A stretch of DNA of 37,921 nt from Pseudomonas defluvii (GCF_001695625.1 NZ_MBPN01000046.1:1-37921); one strand, 5' to 3'; positions 16,844-25,829 are shown, numbered from the stretch's first letter. Notes: generated by a model not told the origin, from the letters alone. Translations and numbers: made by a program.

Positions 16844-16911
16844 GCGGCAATCTCTTCCTAGACTCAATATGCCTCGGCTGGTCGAGGTTTGGTCTAGGAA
16901 GAGAGAGCCGC
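16844..16911 (+). other. Long hairpin that buries the gcvP ribosome-binding site
   Basis: TCTCTTCCTAGAC (16851-16863) is perfectly complementary to GTCTAGGAAGAGA (16892-16904). Outside a 2x2 internal loop, GCGGC (16844-16848) pairs with GCCGC (16907-16911), giving 18 base pairs. Inside, CCTCG/CGAGG (16872-16876 / 16883-16887) forms a further hairpin. The purine run GGAAGAGAGAG that should bind the ribosome lies in the right arm, and the helix ends two bases before the gcvP ATG at 16913. It has no T-run, so it is not a simple terminator. Confidence 0.75.
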
Positions 16912-16912
16912 T

Positions 16913-19786
16913 ATGTCCCAGTCGCCGTCCCTGAGCCAACTGTACGACGCCAATCCTTTCCTGCGTCGCCACCTGGGGCCTGACCCCAGCGAGCAGCAGG
17001 CCATGCTCGAAGCCCTTGGCCTGGGCAGTCGTGTCGAGCTTATCGAACAGACCGTCCCACCCGGCATTCGCCTGAACCGCGCCCTCGACTTGCCGCCCGC
17101 CCTCGATGAAGAGGCCGCGCTGGCGAAGCTGCGTGGTTACGCCGAGCAAAACCAGATCTGGACCAGCCTTATCGGCATGGGCTACCACGGTACCCTCACG
17201 CCAACGGTGATCCTGCGTAACGTCCTGGAAAATCCCGGTTGGTACACGGCCTATACGCCGTATCAGCCCGAAATTGCCCAAGGGCGACTGGAAGCTTTAC
17301 TGAACTTTCAGCAGATGATCATTGACCTCAGTGGGCTGGACCTGGCGAACGCCTCGCTCCTTGATGAAGCCACGGCCGCCGCCGAAGCGATGGCCTTGGC
17401 CCGCCGCGTTGCCAAGTCGAAGAGCAACGTGTTTTTTGCCGATGAGCACTGCCATCCACAAACCCTCTCGGTATTGCAGACCCGCGCCGACGGTTTTGGT
17501 TTTGAACTGGTCATCGACGCTGTGGATAACCTCGCCAAATACGCTGTGTTCGGTGCCTTGTTGCAGTACCCCGACACCCATGGCGAGGTGCGCGACCTGA
17601 GGCCGTTTATCGAACAGCTGCATACGCAGCAGGCACTGGCGTGTGTCGCCGCCGACCTGCTGAGCCTGGTGCTGTTGGCGCCACCGGGCGAGCTGGGGGC
17701 CGACGTGGTGCTGGGTTCTACCCAGCGCTTTGGTGTGCCGATGGGCTATGGCGGGCCGCATGCGGCTTATTTCGCTTGTCGTGACGAGTTCAAGCGGGCG
17801 ATGCCGGGGCGGATCATCGGTGTGTCCAAGGACGCCCGTGGCAACCTCGCGCTGCGCATGGCACTGCAGACCCGTGAGCAGCATATTCGTCGGGAGAAGG
17901 CCAACTCGAACATCTGCACGGCGCAAGTGCTGCTGGCCAATATCGCCGGATTTTATGCGGTCTACCATGGGCCGGAAGGCCTGAAACGGATTGCTCAGCG
18001 GGTACACCGATTGACCTTCATCCTGGCGGCCGGGCTGGAGAGCAAGGGTATCAAGCGGCTCAATGAGCATTTCTTCGATACCCTGACCCTGGAAGTAGGC
18101 GGCAGCCAGACTGCGATCATCCAGAGCGCCGAGGCGGCGCAGATCAACCTGCGGATTCTGGGGCGCGGCCAATTGGGTGTCAGCCTCGATGAAACCTGCA
18201 ACGAAGGCACGGTGCTGCGCCTGTTCGATATCTTCCTGGGCGCCGACCACGGCCTGGACATCGCAACCCTCGATACCCATGCCCTGCCTGAGGGGATACC
18301 TGCAGCGTTGGTGCGCCGCTCGGCCTACCTGACGCACCCGGTATTCAATCTGCACCACAGCGAAACCGAGATGCTGCGTTACCTCAAGCAGTTGGAGAAC
18401 AAGGATCTGGCGCTGAACCAGTCGATGATTCCACTGGGCTCTTGCACCATGAAGCTCAATGCCAGCAGCGAGATGATCCCCATTACCTGGCCAGGTTTTG
18501 CCCAACTGCATCCGTTCGCCCCCGCCGCGCAGGTGCAGGGCTACAAGGCCATGATCGACGAACTGGAGAATTGGCTCTGCGCGATCACCGGTTTCGACGC
18601 AGTCTGCATGCAGCCCAACTCCGGAGCCCAAGGTGAATATGCCGGGTTGATGGCGATTGCCAAGTACCATCGCAGCCGCCAGCAGGGCCAGCGCGATATC
18701 TGCCTGATCCCCGCCTCAGCTCATGGGACCAACCCGGCGTCTGCACAAATGGCCGGTATGCAGGTGGTCATCGTTGACTGTGACAAGGACGGCAACGTCG
18801 ACCTGACCGACCTCAAGGCCAAAGCCAAGGCGGCAGGTCAGCGCCTGTCCTGCCTGATGGCGACCTACCCCTCGACCCACGGTGTGTATGAAGAGGGGAT
18901 TGTCGAAATCTGCGAGGTTATCCACAGCCATGGTGGTCAGGTGTACATGGACGGGGCCAATCTCAATGCCCAGGTCGGCCTGACCCGGCCGGCCGATATC
19001 GGTGCAGATGTGTCGCACATGAACCTGCACAAGACTTTCTGCATTCCCCATGGTGGCGGTGGCCCGGGTATGGGGCCGATTGGTGTTCGGGCCCACTTGG
19101 CGCCCTTTGTCGCCAGCCACCCGGTGGTGCCGGTGCCGGGGCCTGACCCGAAGAACACGGCAATCAGCGCAGCGCCGTGGGGCAGCGCGAGTATCCTGCC
19201 GATCAGCTGGATGTACATCGCAATGATGGGGCCGCAATTGGCGGACGCCAGTGAGGTGGCGATCCTGTGTGCCAACTACCTGGCGCAGCAATTGGGCGGC
19301 GCGTTTCCGGTGCTCTACCGCGGTCGCAATGCGCGGGTGGCGCATGAGTGTATTCTCGATTTGCGGCCGTTGAAGGCCCTGACCGGCATTACCGAGGAGG
19401 ATGTCGCCAAGCGCCTGATGGATTACGGATTCCATGCCCCGACCATGTCCTTTCCGGTGCCTGGCACGCTGATGGTCGAGCCTACGGAGAGTGAGTCAAA
19501 GGCGGAACTGGACCGGTTTATCGAAGCGATGCTGAGTATCCGCGCAGAAATTGCCGAAGTGCAGAACGGTAACTGGCCAGCAGAAGACAACCCACTTAAA
19601 GGCGCGCCGCATACTCTGGCAGACGTTATCGGTGTATGGGAGCGGCCATACAGCATTGCGCAGGCAGTGACGCCCAGCACGCATGCCCGGCTGCACAAGT
19701 ACTGGCCTGCGGTGAACCGGGTCGACAACGTGTATGGCGACCGCAACCTGTTCTGCGCGTGTGTACCGGTAGAGGACTACCGCTGA
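16913..19786 (+). CDS. gcvP: Glycine dehydrogenase, decarboxylating (P-protein)
   Basis: Predicted 957 residues, the same length as the single-chain E. coli enzyme; the two PLP-enzyme halves are fused. It decarboxylates glycine and loads the aminomethyl group onto H-protein. The PLP lysine is Lys707 in [18 protein letters not shown]. Other marks are FLRRHLGP at the N-terminus, [38 protein letters not shown] and the C-terminal DRNLFCAC. Its ribosome-binding site lies inside a long stem, so translation may depend on coupling or on unfolding. The gene ends just before a REP pair. Confidence 0.97.
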   Translation: MSQSPSLSQLYDANPFLRRHLGPDPSEQQAMLEALGLGSRVELIEQTVPPGIRLNRALDLPPALDEEAALAKLRGYAEQNQIWTSLIGMGYHGTLTPTVILRNVLENPGWYTAYTPYQPEIAQGRLEALLNFQQMIIDLSGLDLANASLLDEATAAAEAMALARRVAKSKSNVFFADEHCHPQTLSVLQTRADGFGFELVIDAVDNLAKYAVFGALLQYPDTHGEVRDLRPFIEQLHTQQALACVAADLLSLVLLAPPGELGADVVLGSTQRFGVPMGYGGPHAAYFACRDEFKRAMPGRIIGVSKDARGNLALRMALQTREQHIRREKANSNICTAQVLLANIAGFYAVYHGPEGLKRIAQRVHRLTFILAAGLESKGIKRLNEHFFDTLTLEVGGSQTAIIQSAEAAQINLRILGRGQLGVSLDETCNEGTVLRLFDIFLGADHGLDIATLDTHALPEGIPAALVRRSAYLTHPVFNLHHSETEMLRYLKQLENKDLALNQSMIPLGSCTMKLNASSEMIPITWPGFAQLHPFAPAAQVQGYKAMIDELENWLCAITGFDAVCMQPNSGAQGEYAGLMAIAKYHRSRQQGQRDICLIPASAHGTNPASAQMAGMQVVIVDCDKDGNVDLTDLKAKAKAAGQRLSCLMATYPSTHGVYEEGIVEICEVIHSHGGQVYMDGANLNAQVGLTRPADIGADVSHMNLHKTFCIPHGGGGPGMGPIGVRAHLAPFVASHPVVPVPGPDPKNTAISAAPWGSASILPISWMYIAMMGPQLADASEVAILCANYLAQQLGGAFPVLYRGRNARVAHECILDLRPLKALTGITEEDVAKRLMDYGFHAPTMSFPVPGTLMVEPTESESKAELDRFIEAMLSIRAEIAEVQNGNWPAEDNPLKGAPHTLADVIGVWERPYSIAQAVTPSTHARLHKYWPAVNRVDNVYGDRNLFCACVPVEDYR

Positions 19787-19807
19787 AGGGCTGGTCGCGG
19801 CGCCTTG

Positions 19808-19858
19808 ATCGCGGGCAAGCCCGTTCCTACAGGGTTTGTGGGAGGCTTGCCTGCGAGG
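19808..19858. repeat. Pair of facing REP elements after gcvP
   Basis: A REP-type unit with the core GATCGCGGGCAAGCCCG and tail TTCCTACAGG (19808-19833) is followed at once by an inverted, diverged copy, TGTGGGAGGCTTGCCTGCGAGG (19837-19858). The first unit carries its own CGGGC/GCCCG hairpin. Such head-on pairs are common between convergent genes in Pseudomonas, and here they separate gcvP from the convergent DUF2388 gene. They may serve as terminator or message-end protection. Confidence 0.75.
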
Positions 19859-19870
19859 TTTCTGTGCGGC

Positions 19871-20188
19871 TTATTCGTTGGCGCCTGCGTTTTTCGCCAG
19901 GATGGCGTTGGCCAGCTCCATGTCGCTGGCTTTCAGCCCTGGGTTGTCGGCGCGCACTTTCTGGATGGCCGCTTCAAGGTACGGTCCGCGAATGCTGCCT
20001 TCGCTTGCGACGAAGCTGCCCGCGTCGTCTTGAGCCGCAACGATCAACTTGTGATCCCTGAACGTCAGGTAGGTAGAGGCGGTGGTTGCACCCGAGGAAA
20101 TAACGTCGCGCCAGAAGGTGTCGGCCATGGCAGCGCCGAAGGGCAGGGACAGTAATGCAAGTGTTGCTACAGCACGCTTGAAGCGCAT
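19871..20188 (-). CDS. Secreted DUF2388 protein
   Basis: Predicted 105 residues. The start at 20188 is chosen because GGAG lies about nine bases upstream and gives a classic signal peptide (MRFKRAVATLALLSLPFGAAMA, cut before DTFWRD). The mature part has the DUF2388 pattern: FWRDVISSGATTASTYLTFRDHKLIVAAQDDAGSFVAS, then GPYLEAAIQKVRADNP. The family is common in Pseudomonas, often in several copies, and has no known function; the protein is presumably periplasmic. It follows the orphan GspE-type gene on the same strand with a gap of about 100 bases that holds a short GGCCC/GGGCC hairpin and no clear promoter. Confidence 0.82.
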   Translation of the reverse strand: MRFKRAVATLALLSLPFGAAMADTFWRDVISSGATTASTYLTFRDHKLIVAAQDDAGSFVASEGSIRGPYLEAAIQKVRADNPGLKASDMELANAILAKNAGANE

Positions 20189-20287
20189 GGTGGGTGACTC
20201 CAACATTGGGGGGTGATCTAGCGGGTTTGATCTTGTCACCCCTCGGCAAGTTCCCTGGCCCTCAACGGGCCGATGAACGTACGTTGA

Positions 20288-22033
20288 TCATGGTGCGACC
20301 CTGATAATTTCCGCCACGCTGGTAAGGCCAGCGGCGACCTTTTGCGCGCCGTTCAAGCGCAGGCTTCGCATCCCTTCGGCGAGCGCCTGGTGACGTAACG
20401 CCTGGGCGTCTCCGTCGGCACAGATCAATGGCTTGAGCGACTCGCTCAAGGGCAGCAGTTCATGGATGCCAGTACGCCCTCGGTAGCCGGTGTGTCGGCA
20501 GGCTGGGCAGCCCGCGGCCTGCTTCGCCTCAGTGGGTAACGGCCACTGCTGGGGCTGGACCAGGGTGTGCCAATCCTGGTCGGACAGGGTTGCGGGCACT
20601 TTGCAGGCCGGGCAGAGGGTGCGGATCAGACGTTGGGCCATTACCCCGATCAACGTTGCACGGATCAGGTAGTGCGGGATGCCCAGCTCCAGCAAACGGC
20701 CAATGGCAGTGCAGGCATCGTTGGTGTGCAGGGTGGACAGCACCAAGTGACCGGTCAGCGCCGCCTGGATGGCCATCTGTGCAGTCTCCAGGTCGCGTAT
20801 CTCCCCGATCATGATGATGTCCGGGTCCTGGCGCAGCAGTGCGCGTACACCATTGGCGAAACACAGGTCGATGGCCGGGTCGACCTGCATCTGATTGAAC
20901 GCGGGTTCGACCATTTCGATCGGGTCTTCGAGGGTGCAGAGGTTGACCTCAGGCGTTGCCAGTTGCTTGAGGCTGGCATACAAGGTGCTGGTCTTGCCGG
21001 AGCCGGTCGGCCCGGTGACCAGGACGATCCCGTGGTTGTGTCCCAGCATGCGTTGCCAGCATGCCAGCTCATCGCCGACCAGGCCCAACTGCTGGAGATC
21101 CTGTTGCAGCAGCTCAGGGTCGAAAATCCGTAGCACCAGCTTTTCACCGAAGGTGGTCGGCAAGGTGGACAGGCGTATTTCCACCTCGCTGCCGGCGGGT
21201 GTGCGAGTCTTCAGCCGACCGTCCTGTGGGCGGCGTTTTTCTGCGACATTCATGCGTCCCAGGCTTTTCAGCCGGCTTACCGCCGCCAGCGTCACCCACG
21301 GTGGGAACCGGTAGGCCTCATGCAGCACGCCGTCGATACGAAAGCGTACGCCACCCTGCTCGCGGCGAGGTTCGATATGGATATCGCTGGCGCGCTGCTC
21401 GAAGGCGTACTGCAGCAGCCAATCGACGATGCTCACAATGTGCGTGTCGTTGGCGTCCGCTTCCTGGTGTGCGGTGCCAAGGTCGAGCAGGTGCTCGATG
21501 CTGGCAGCGGGCCGGGCGATTTCCAGTTGGCAGGCGCTGTTGACCGAACGGGCGACATTGAAAAACTCCCGGCTCAGGTTGCGAATGCGTTCAGGGCTGG
21601 CGATTACCCGCTTGATCTGCCGTTTGAGGACGTGGGCCAGGTCGCTCTCCCAGCCGCGTACAAACGGTTGCGCACTGGCCACCGTCACGCTGTCGGCATC
21701 CACCTCGACTGCAAGTATGCCGTGGCGCTGGGCAAACGCGGCAGACATCAGGGCGGTGACGTGGGCTGCATCAATGCGCATCGGGTCGATGCACAGGTAG
21801 GGTTGGCCAGCATCGGCGGCCAGCCATTGGCACAGCCCTTCCAGCTCCAGCACCTGGCCAGGCTGGCGCGCGTCGGGCAGCCTGCGGCGGGCGATGACCT
21901 CCAGCGGATGGTTCGGGTCGTCGGCGGTTGGCACAACACGTTGGGCGTCTTCGGCGTGGATCACGTGTTGTGCAACCAGTGCATCCAGCAGGGTGACAAG
22001 GTCGAGTGGGCGATCCTCTGCGAGCGCGGGCAT
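20288..22033 (-). CDS. GspE/PilB-type secretion ATPase, orphan
   Basis: Predicted 581 residues, of the type II secretion / type IV pilus assembly ATPase family. An N-terminal domain (1-180) precedes the ATPase core. The core has DIHIEPRR, Walker A GPTGSGKT at about 340-347, the Asp box TLEDPIE, Walker B LLRQDPDIIMIGEIRD and the His box LSTLHTNDA. A C-terminal zinc module carries two CPAC pairs (CPACKVP, GCPACRHTGYRGRTGI). The ATP-site motifs look intact, so it should be active. No other secretion or pilus gene is in the window, so its partner machine is unknown. AGGA lies six bases before the ATG. Confidence 0.88.
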   Translation of the reverse strand: MPALAEDRPLDLVTLLDALVAQHVIHAEDAQRVVPTADDPNHPLEVIARRRLPDARQPGQVLELEGLCQWLAADAGQPYLCIDPMRIDAAHVTALMSAAFAQRHGILAVEVDADSVTVASAQPFVRGWESDLAHVLKRQIKRVIASPERIRNLSREFFNVARSVNSACQLEIARPAASIEHLLDLGTAHQEADANDTHIVSIVDWLLQYAFEQRASDIHIEPRREQGGVRFRIDGVLHEAYRFPPWVTLAAVSRLKSLGRMNVAEKRRPQDGRLKTRTPAGSEVEIRLSTLPTTFGEKLVLRIFDPELLQQDLQQLGLVGDELACWQRMLGHNHGIVLVTGPTGSGKTSTLYASLKQLATPEVNLCTLEDPIEMVEPAFNQMQVDPAIDLCFANGVRALLRQDPDIIMIGEIRDLETAQMAIQAALTGHLVLSTLHTNDACTAIGRLLELGIPHYLIRATLIGVMAQRLIRTLCPACKVPATLSDQDWHTLVQPQQWPLPTEAKQAAGCPACRHTGYRGRTGIHELLPLSESLKPLICADGDAQALRHQALAEGMRSLRLNGAQKVAAGLTSVAEIIRVAP

Positions 22034-22124
22034 GGGGCTTCCTTGCAGGTCGGTTATGGCCTGCCAAGGCTAGTTGCTGCCGTTCTCGACGGTCGGGCGC
22101 AAGGTTTTCCGGGTATGTCGTGGC

Positions 22125-22472
22125 TCAGCGTGCGGGTCGTGATTCGAAGGCCCTGACCGGTGGCAGGCAGGGCTCAAGGTGTACCTCGACAACACTGATC
22201 AGGTTGCGCATTTTTTGCGCAATGAGCTCGGCGCGATGCCAGCTCAGACCGCCGATCTGTACCTCAATGTGCATCAGCTCATCTTCTTGTTTCATCTGTA
22301 GCTGTTGAGGCACGAGGAACTGTAATGCGAACAGATTGAGAATACGGCACAGGCTGTCCGGCTCGGCTTCAGCCTGCAATCGGTACTGAACGTGTGCGTG
22401 CGCTGCATTGGTGGCCCACGCATCGGTGCGCAGCGCAGTGACAGGGTGGTCCAGCCGTTCGAGTGCGCTCAT
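22125..22472 (-). CDS. Small protein with ACT-like domain
   Basis: Predicted 115 residues. I do not recognise a named gene. The middle part (about 27-97) reads like an ACT-type fold: VQYRLQAEAEPDSLCRILNLFALQFLVPQQLQMKQ, then HIEVQIGGLSWHRAELIAQKMRNLISVVEVHLEP. It resembles the acetolactate synthase small subunit IlvM and the amino-acid-binding domains of Lrp proteins. A GGAG lies seven bases before the ATG. It is divergent from an Lrp/AsnC regulator gene, which suggests control by that protein and an amino-acid-related role. The 91 bases down to the GspE gene on the same strand show nothing notable. Confidence 0.7.
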   Translation of the reverse strand: MSALERLDHPVTALRTDAWATNAAHAHVQYRLQAEAEPDSLCRILNLFALQFLVPQQLQMKQEDELMHIEVQIGGLSWHRAELIAQKMRNLISVVEVHLEPCLPPVRAFESRPAR

Positions 22473-22556
22473 GGAATTCTCCGAAGTTGATGAGAAGATT
22501 TTTGCATGATGCGCGGGGTATTTTTTCTCTATGATCCGCAGTTATTACCATCAATT

Positions 22557-22570
22557 GAATTAATTAATTC
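22557..22570. promoter_or_regulatory. AT-rich palindrome between the Lrp-type gene and its neighbour
   Basis: GAATTAATTAATTC is a perfect 14-base palindrome 27 bases before the regulator start, in an AT-rich patch unusual for this GC-rich window. Lrp/AsnC proteins bind AT-rich dyads, so this is a good candidate autoregulatory site. A TATGAT at 22530-22535 could be a -10, but without a convincing -35. Confidence 0.45.
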
Positions 22571-22597
22571 TTGAATAAGTCGTCTGGAGAAAAAATT

Positions 22598-23065
22598 ATG
22601 CAGAGCGAGTTAGATGCCTATGACCGACGCATCCTGGCCCTGCTGCAGGAGGATGCTTCGCTGTCCAGCGCGCAGATTGCCGAGCGTGTGGGGTTGTCAC
22701 AGTCGCCCTGCTGGCGGCGTATACAGCGTATGAAGGAGGAAGGGATCATTCGCGGGCAGGTGACCTTGCTCGACCGCAAGAAAATCGGCCTGAACACTCA
22801 GATCTTTGCCGAGGTCAAACTCAACGCCCACGGGCGTTCAAACTTCACCGAGTTCACCGAGCAGATTCGCGGCTTCCCTGAAGTTCTGGAATGTTACGTG
22901 CTGATGGGGGCTGTGGATTTTCTCTTGCGCATTGTCACCCCGGACATCGAAGCCTACGAACGGTTCTTCTTCGAAAAGCTGTCGATGGTGCCGGGGATCC
23001 AGGAGGTCAACTCGATCGTGGCCTTGTCTGAAATCAAGTCCACGACGAGTCTGCCGGTGCTCTGA
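22598..23065 (+). CDS. Lrp/AsnC family transcriptional regulator
   Basis: Predicted 155 residues. An N-terminal helix-turn-helix (about 10-52: LDAYDRRILALLQEDASLS, AQIAERVGLSQSPCWRRIQRM) is followed by the ligand-binding RAM/ACT domain (about 65-150: VLECYVLMGAVDFLLRIVTPD). The ATG at 22598 is chosen because GGAG lies upstream at suitable spacing and because MQSELDAYDRRIL is the family start; an upstream TTG would add nine residues. It is divergent from the small ACT-like gene. Its stop is three bases from the stop of the convergent triphosphatase gene. Its effector amino acid cannot be told from sequence. Confidence 0.92.
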   Translation: MQSELDAYDRRILALLQEDASLSSAQIAERVGLSQSPCWRRIQRMKEEGIIRGQVTLLDRKKIGLNTQIFAEVKLNAHGRSNFTEFTEQIRGFPEVLECYVLMGAVDFLLRIVTPDIEAYERFFFEKLSMVPGIQEVNSIVALSEIKSTTSLPVL

Positions 23066-23068
23066 GGC

Positions 23069-24436
23069 TTACTTGCGCAGCAGGTATTTCCAGGCACGGC
23101 TTTGGAACACGGCAATGGCCTGTTGTACCCGGGCGTCCAGAGCTTCGTCGTTGATGGGCTGATGGGCCAGGTGTTGCAGCTTGTTCAGCTCGCCGTACAG
23201 GCGGTCGACTTCCGGTACCTCAAGCACGTTGCGGGCGTGATGCAGCCAGGCCAACAGGCGTTCGATGCGCGGCAGTTGCTCGGCCAGGTCTTCAGGCTGC
23301 TGCTGGTAGCGCGGCAGTTGCAGGGCCTGGGCTTCCTCGGCCAGCAGGTGGGTCAGCCAGTTACCCAGTTGCGCAGCGCCCTGGCGATTGCCACGGTTGT
23401 TGCGCTCGACTGTCCAGGCACGGGCCAGCAGCCAGCGCGAGGTGTCCAGGGAGAACTGGCCCCAGCGGGTTTCCAGCAGCTCTTCAGCGAACTGTTCCGG
23501 GGCGGCACGGCGGACGTCTTCGTCTTCCAGGCCGGCCTGTACCAGCGGCTTCCAGTCTTCCAGCAGGGCATCGAGGCTGTTGCGCAGCTCACGGGTGCTG
23601 GCGCGCGGCGCAGCCTGGCCCAGGCTGCTGGCCAGGGCGCGCAGCTCGGTCAGGTTCTCGACCCAGTCCTGCAGCAGGCGCCAGTGGCCATTGAAGCGGT
23701 ACTGCTCGGCCAGTCGCTGGCTGCTGCCCAGCAACTGCCAGCCCAGTGCGGCGAAGGCGTCGTCCAGGGTCATTTCGGCGTTCAGTTCCGCCGCAGGCAG
23801 GCTCAGGTCATAGCTGGCCGGGTCGAGCAGGCGGTAGCCACGCTCGGCCTTGCTGATATCACAGGGCATCATCGGCAGGCTGGCGGCGAGTTCGGCGGCC
23901 AGCTCCAGCAGGGCTTCGGCGGGGCCTTCACGCAGTTCCAGCTCCAGTTCGCAGATCTCTTCGTGCTGCTTGCCGACGATGACTTTGCCCAGGTCCAGGG
24001 CCGCTTCGATCACGACCTTGGCCTTGCCGCGGCCCCAGGCAATTTCCGCGTATTCGCGGGTGAAGTCGGTGCTGAACAGCGGCTTGATGGTTTTCTTGTC
24101 GACCTCGGCCAGTTGTTCTGGCCAGCACTGTGCGTCGAGTTTCTTCAGGTCCAGCTTGGTTTTTTCCAGGTGCCATTCGTATTCATGGCGCTCGGACAGG
24201 CCGGCAACGCTTTGACCACGGGTCTTGAGGGTCTGGATGATGACCTCGCCATCGCGGCGCAAACGCAGGGCGACCTTGGCCGCAGCCAGGTCGCGCTCAG
24301 GCGTGTCGAAGTACTGGTTGAGCAGCTCGCGCTGCTGCCAGCCGGACTTGTTGCGCTTCTTCAGCAATGGGTGTTCGCGCAGGGCCGCGAGGGTGTCGCG
24401 GCTGACCCGCAGTTTGATTTCGGTTTCTTTATGCAT
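23069..24436 (-). CDS. ygiF: Inorganic triphosphatase, CYTH-CHAD protein
   Basis: Predicted 455 residues. The start at 24436 gives MHKETEIKLRV with the CYTH signature ExExK at residues 4-8. The CYTH domain (about 1-200) has the paired basic and acidic residues of the tunnel (ALRLRRDGEVIIQTLKTRG, ELELELREG). The C-terminal half (about 220-455) is a CHAD domain, helical with conserved His and Arg residues (ARNVLEVPEVDRLYGEL), thought to bind polyphosphate. The enzyme splits inorganic triphosphate. No strong ribosome-binding site is visible. The gene is divergent from argE, with 127 bases between the starts. Confidence 0.9.
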   Translation of the reverse strand: MHKETEIKLRVSRDTLAALREHPLLKKRNKSGWQQRELLNQYFDTPERDLAAAKVALRLRRDGEVIIQTLKTRGQSVAGLSERHEYEWHLEKTKLDLKKLDAQCWPEQLAEVDKKTIKPLFSTDFTREYAEIAWGRGKAKVVIEAALDLGKVIVGKQHEEICELELELREGPAEALLELAAELAASLPMMPCDISKAERGYRLLDPASYDLSLPAAELNAEMTLDDAFAALGWQLLGSSQRLAEQYRFNGHWRLLQDWVENLTELRALASSLGQAAPRASTRELRNSLDALLEDWKPLVQAGLEDEDVRRAAPEQFAEELLETRWGQFSLDTSRWLLARAWTVERNNRGNRQGAAQLGNWLTHLLAEEAQALQLPRYQQQPEDLAEQLPRIERLLAWLHHARNVLEVPEVDRLYGELNKLQHLAHQPINDEALDARVQQAIAVFQSRAWKYLLRK

Positions 24437-24532
24437 TGCTGGGCAATCCGGCGTCGGATGACAGGGGGCGTCTTGGCCGTGCAGTGTACAGGAGTCGGCC
24501 GCAGACGGTTTATTCCAGATGCCCGATGGCCC

Positions 24533-24538
24533 TATGAT
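24533..24538 (+). promoter_or_regulatory. Possible -10 box of argE
   Basis: TATGAT lies 26 bases before the argE ATG and directly upstream of its GAGGAG site. The sequence 16-18 bases upstream (TTTATTC) is a poor -35, so this call is weak. Confidence 0.3.
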
Positions 24539-24563
24539 GAGGTCCGACCCGAGGAGAATCCGC

Positions 24564-25721
24564 ATGCCGTTGCCGCCGCTCAAAGACCAGTTTGCCGCGC
24601 TGATTGCCGCACCCTCGGTCAGTTGTACTCAAGCCGCGCTGGATCAATCCAACCGTGCGGTGATCGACTTGCTCGCCGGTTGGCTGGGCGACCTCGGTTT
24701 CGCCTGCGAGATCCAGCAGGTGAACCCCGGCAAATTCAACCTGCTGGCCAGCTATGGCAGCGGCCCGGGCGGGTTGGTGCTGGCCGGGCACAGCGACACC
24801 GTGCCGTTCGACCCGCAACTGTGGCAGACCGACCCGCTGAAGCTGACCGAGGTGGACGGGCGCTGGGTGGGCCTGGGTAGCTGTGACATGAAAGGCTTCT
24901 TTGCATTGATCATCGAAGCGGTGCGCACCCTGCTCGATCAACCGTTCAAGCAACCCCTGCTGATTCTCGCGACCTGCGACGAGGAAAGCTCGATGGCGGG
25001 GGCCCGGGCGTTGGCGGCGGCGGGGCGGCCATTGGGGCGCGCGGCGGTGATCGGTGAGCCCACCGGGCTGCGGCCGATCCGCCTGCACAAAGGCGTGATG
25101 ATGGAGCGCATTGATATTCTCGGGCGCAGTGGCCATTCGTCGGATCCGCGCCTGGGCCATAGTGCTCTGGAGGCGATGCATGAGGCGATGGGCGAATTGA
25201 TGGTGCTGCGTCGGCAATGGCAGCGCGAGTTCAACAATGCGCAGTTCAGCGTCCCCCAGCCGACCCTGAACTTTGGTTGCATTCATGGTGGCGACAACCC
25301 CAATCGCATCTGTGGCCAATGTGCTCTGGAGTTCGACCTGCGGCCGTTGCCCGGCATGGACCCGGAAGCGTTGCGTGCCGCCATTCGTGGCAAGCTTCAG
25401 CCATTGGCCGAGCGTCATCAGGTGCGTATCGACTATGCGCCATTGTTTCCCGAGGTGCCGCCGTTTGAGCAGGCGGCTGACGCCGAACTGGTGCGTCTGG
25501 CCGAACGTCTTACCGGGCATAGTGCTGAAGCAGTAGCCTTTGGCACCGAAGCGCCTTATCTTCAGCGCCTGGGGTGCGAGACCCTGGTGCTTGGCCCAGG
25601 CGACATCGCCTGTGCGCATCAGCCGGGTGAGTACCTCGAAATGTCACGCTTGCAGCCTACCGTGCGTCTATTGCGTGAGTTGATCGAACATTATTGCCTC
25701 AGCCCGGCTGTTGCCCGCTGA
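24564..25721 (+). CDS. argE: Acetylornithine deacetylase
   Basis: Predicted 385-residue cytosolic M20 metallopeptidase-family enzyme. It hydrolyses N2-acetylornithine to ornithine and acetate in arginine synthesis. The metal site residues are present: His76 and Asp78 (AGHSDTVP), Asp108 (SCDMKGFF) and the Glu140-Glu141 pair (CDEESS). The dimerisation segment HKGVMMERIDILGRSGHSSDP is intact. The ATG at 24564 follows GAGGAG at eight bases. It is upstream of argA in the same direction. Pseudomonas also has the recycling route (ArgJ), so ArgE may be partly redundant. Confidence 0.93.
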   Translation: MPLPPLKDQFAALIAAPSVSCTQAALDQSNRAVIDLLAGWLGDLGFACEIQQVNPGKFNLLASYGSGPGGLVLAGHSDTVPFDPQLWQTDPLKLTEVDGRWVGLGSCDMKGFFALIIEAVRTLLDQPFKQPLLILATCDEESSMAGARALAAAGRPLGRAAVIGEPTGLRPIRLHKGVMMERIDILGRSGHSSDPRLGHSALEAMHEAMGELMVLRRQWQREFNNAQFSVPQPTLNFGCIHGGDNPNRICGQCALEFDLRPLPGMDPEALRAAIRGKLQPLAERHQVRIDYAPLFPEVPPFEQAADAELVRLAERLTGHSAEAVAFGTEAPYLQRLGCETLVLGPGDIACAHQPGEYLEMSRLQPTVRLLRELIEHYCLSPAVAR

Positions 25722-25752
25722 GTTCGACTGTATTTTTTCAAGGAGAGTACGC

Positions 25753-25779
25753 GTGACGCCAAGCCTGTTCCGACGATAA
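25753..25779 (+). CDS. Candidate leader peptide of argA, 8 residues, ending Arg-Arg
   Basis: GTG at 25753 opens an eight-codon frame, MTPSLFRR, ending TAA. It is preceded by AAGGAG at 25740-25745 with a seven-base spacer, a better ribosome-binding site than that of argA itself. The last two sense codons are CGA CGA, uncommon Arg codons in GC-rich Pseudomonas genes. AGCCTGT inside the frame (25762-25768) is complementary to ACAGGCT (25823-25829), just before the argA ATG. These features fit an arginine-sensing leader, but translation is unproven and the peptide is very short. Confidence 0.5.
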   Translation: MTPSLFRR

Positions 25780-25829
25780 CCCTTCGAGCGCTGTGTGTTG
25801 TTCCGCCTTTGTTCAATTTTTTACAGGCT
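25762..25829 (+). promoter_or_regulatory. Possible base pairing that masks the argA start region
   Basis: AGCCTGT (25762-25768) and ACAGGCT (25823-25829) are perfect complements of seven bases, with 54 bases between them. The right arm contains the only AGG near the argA ATG (25836). A ribosome paused on the CGA codons (25771-25776) would cover the left arm and free the right one. The stem alone is short, so it would need support from other structure. Confidence 0.4.

Noticed and set aside
17297..18670. 457-codon open frame on the minus strand opposite gcvP
   Set aside because: It is fully antisense to the well-conserved P-protein, with no ribosome site and no family motifs.
23102..24880. 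592-codon open frame on the plus strand opposite ygiF
   Set aside because: It lies antisense to a clear CYTH-CHAD gene and runs into argE in another frame. Its Gln-, Gly- and Val-rich composition is typical of an antisense frame in GC-rich DNA.
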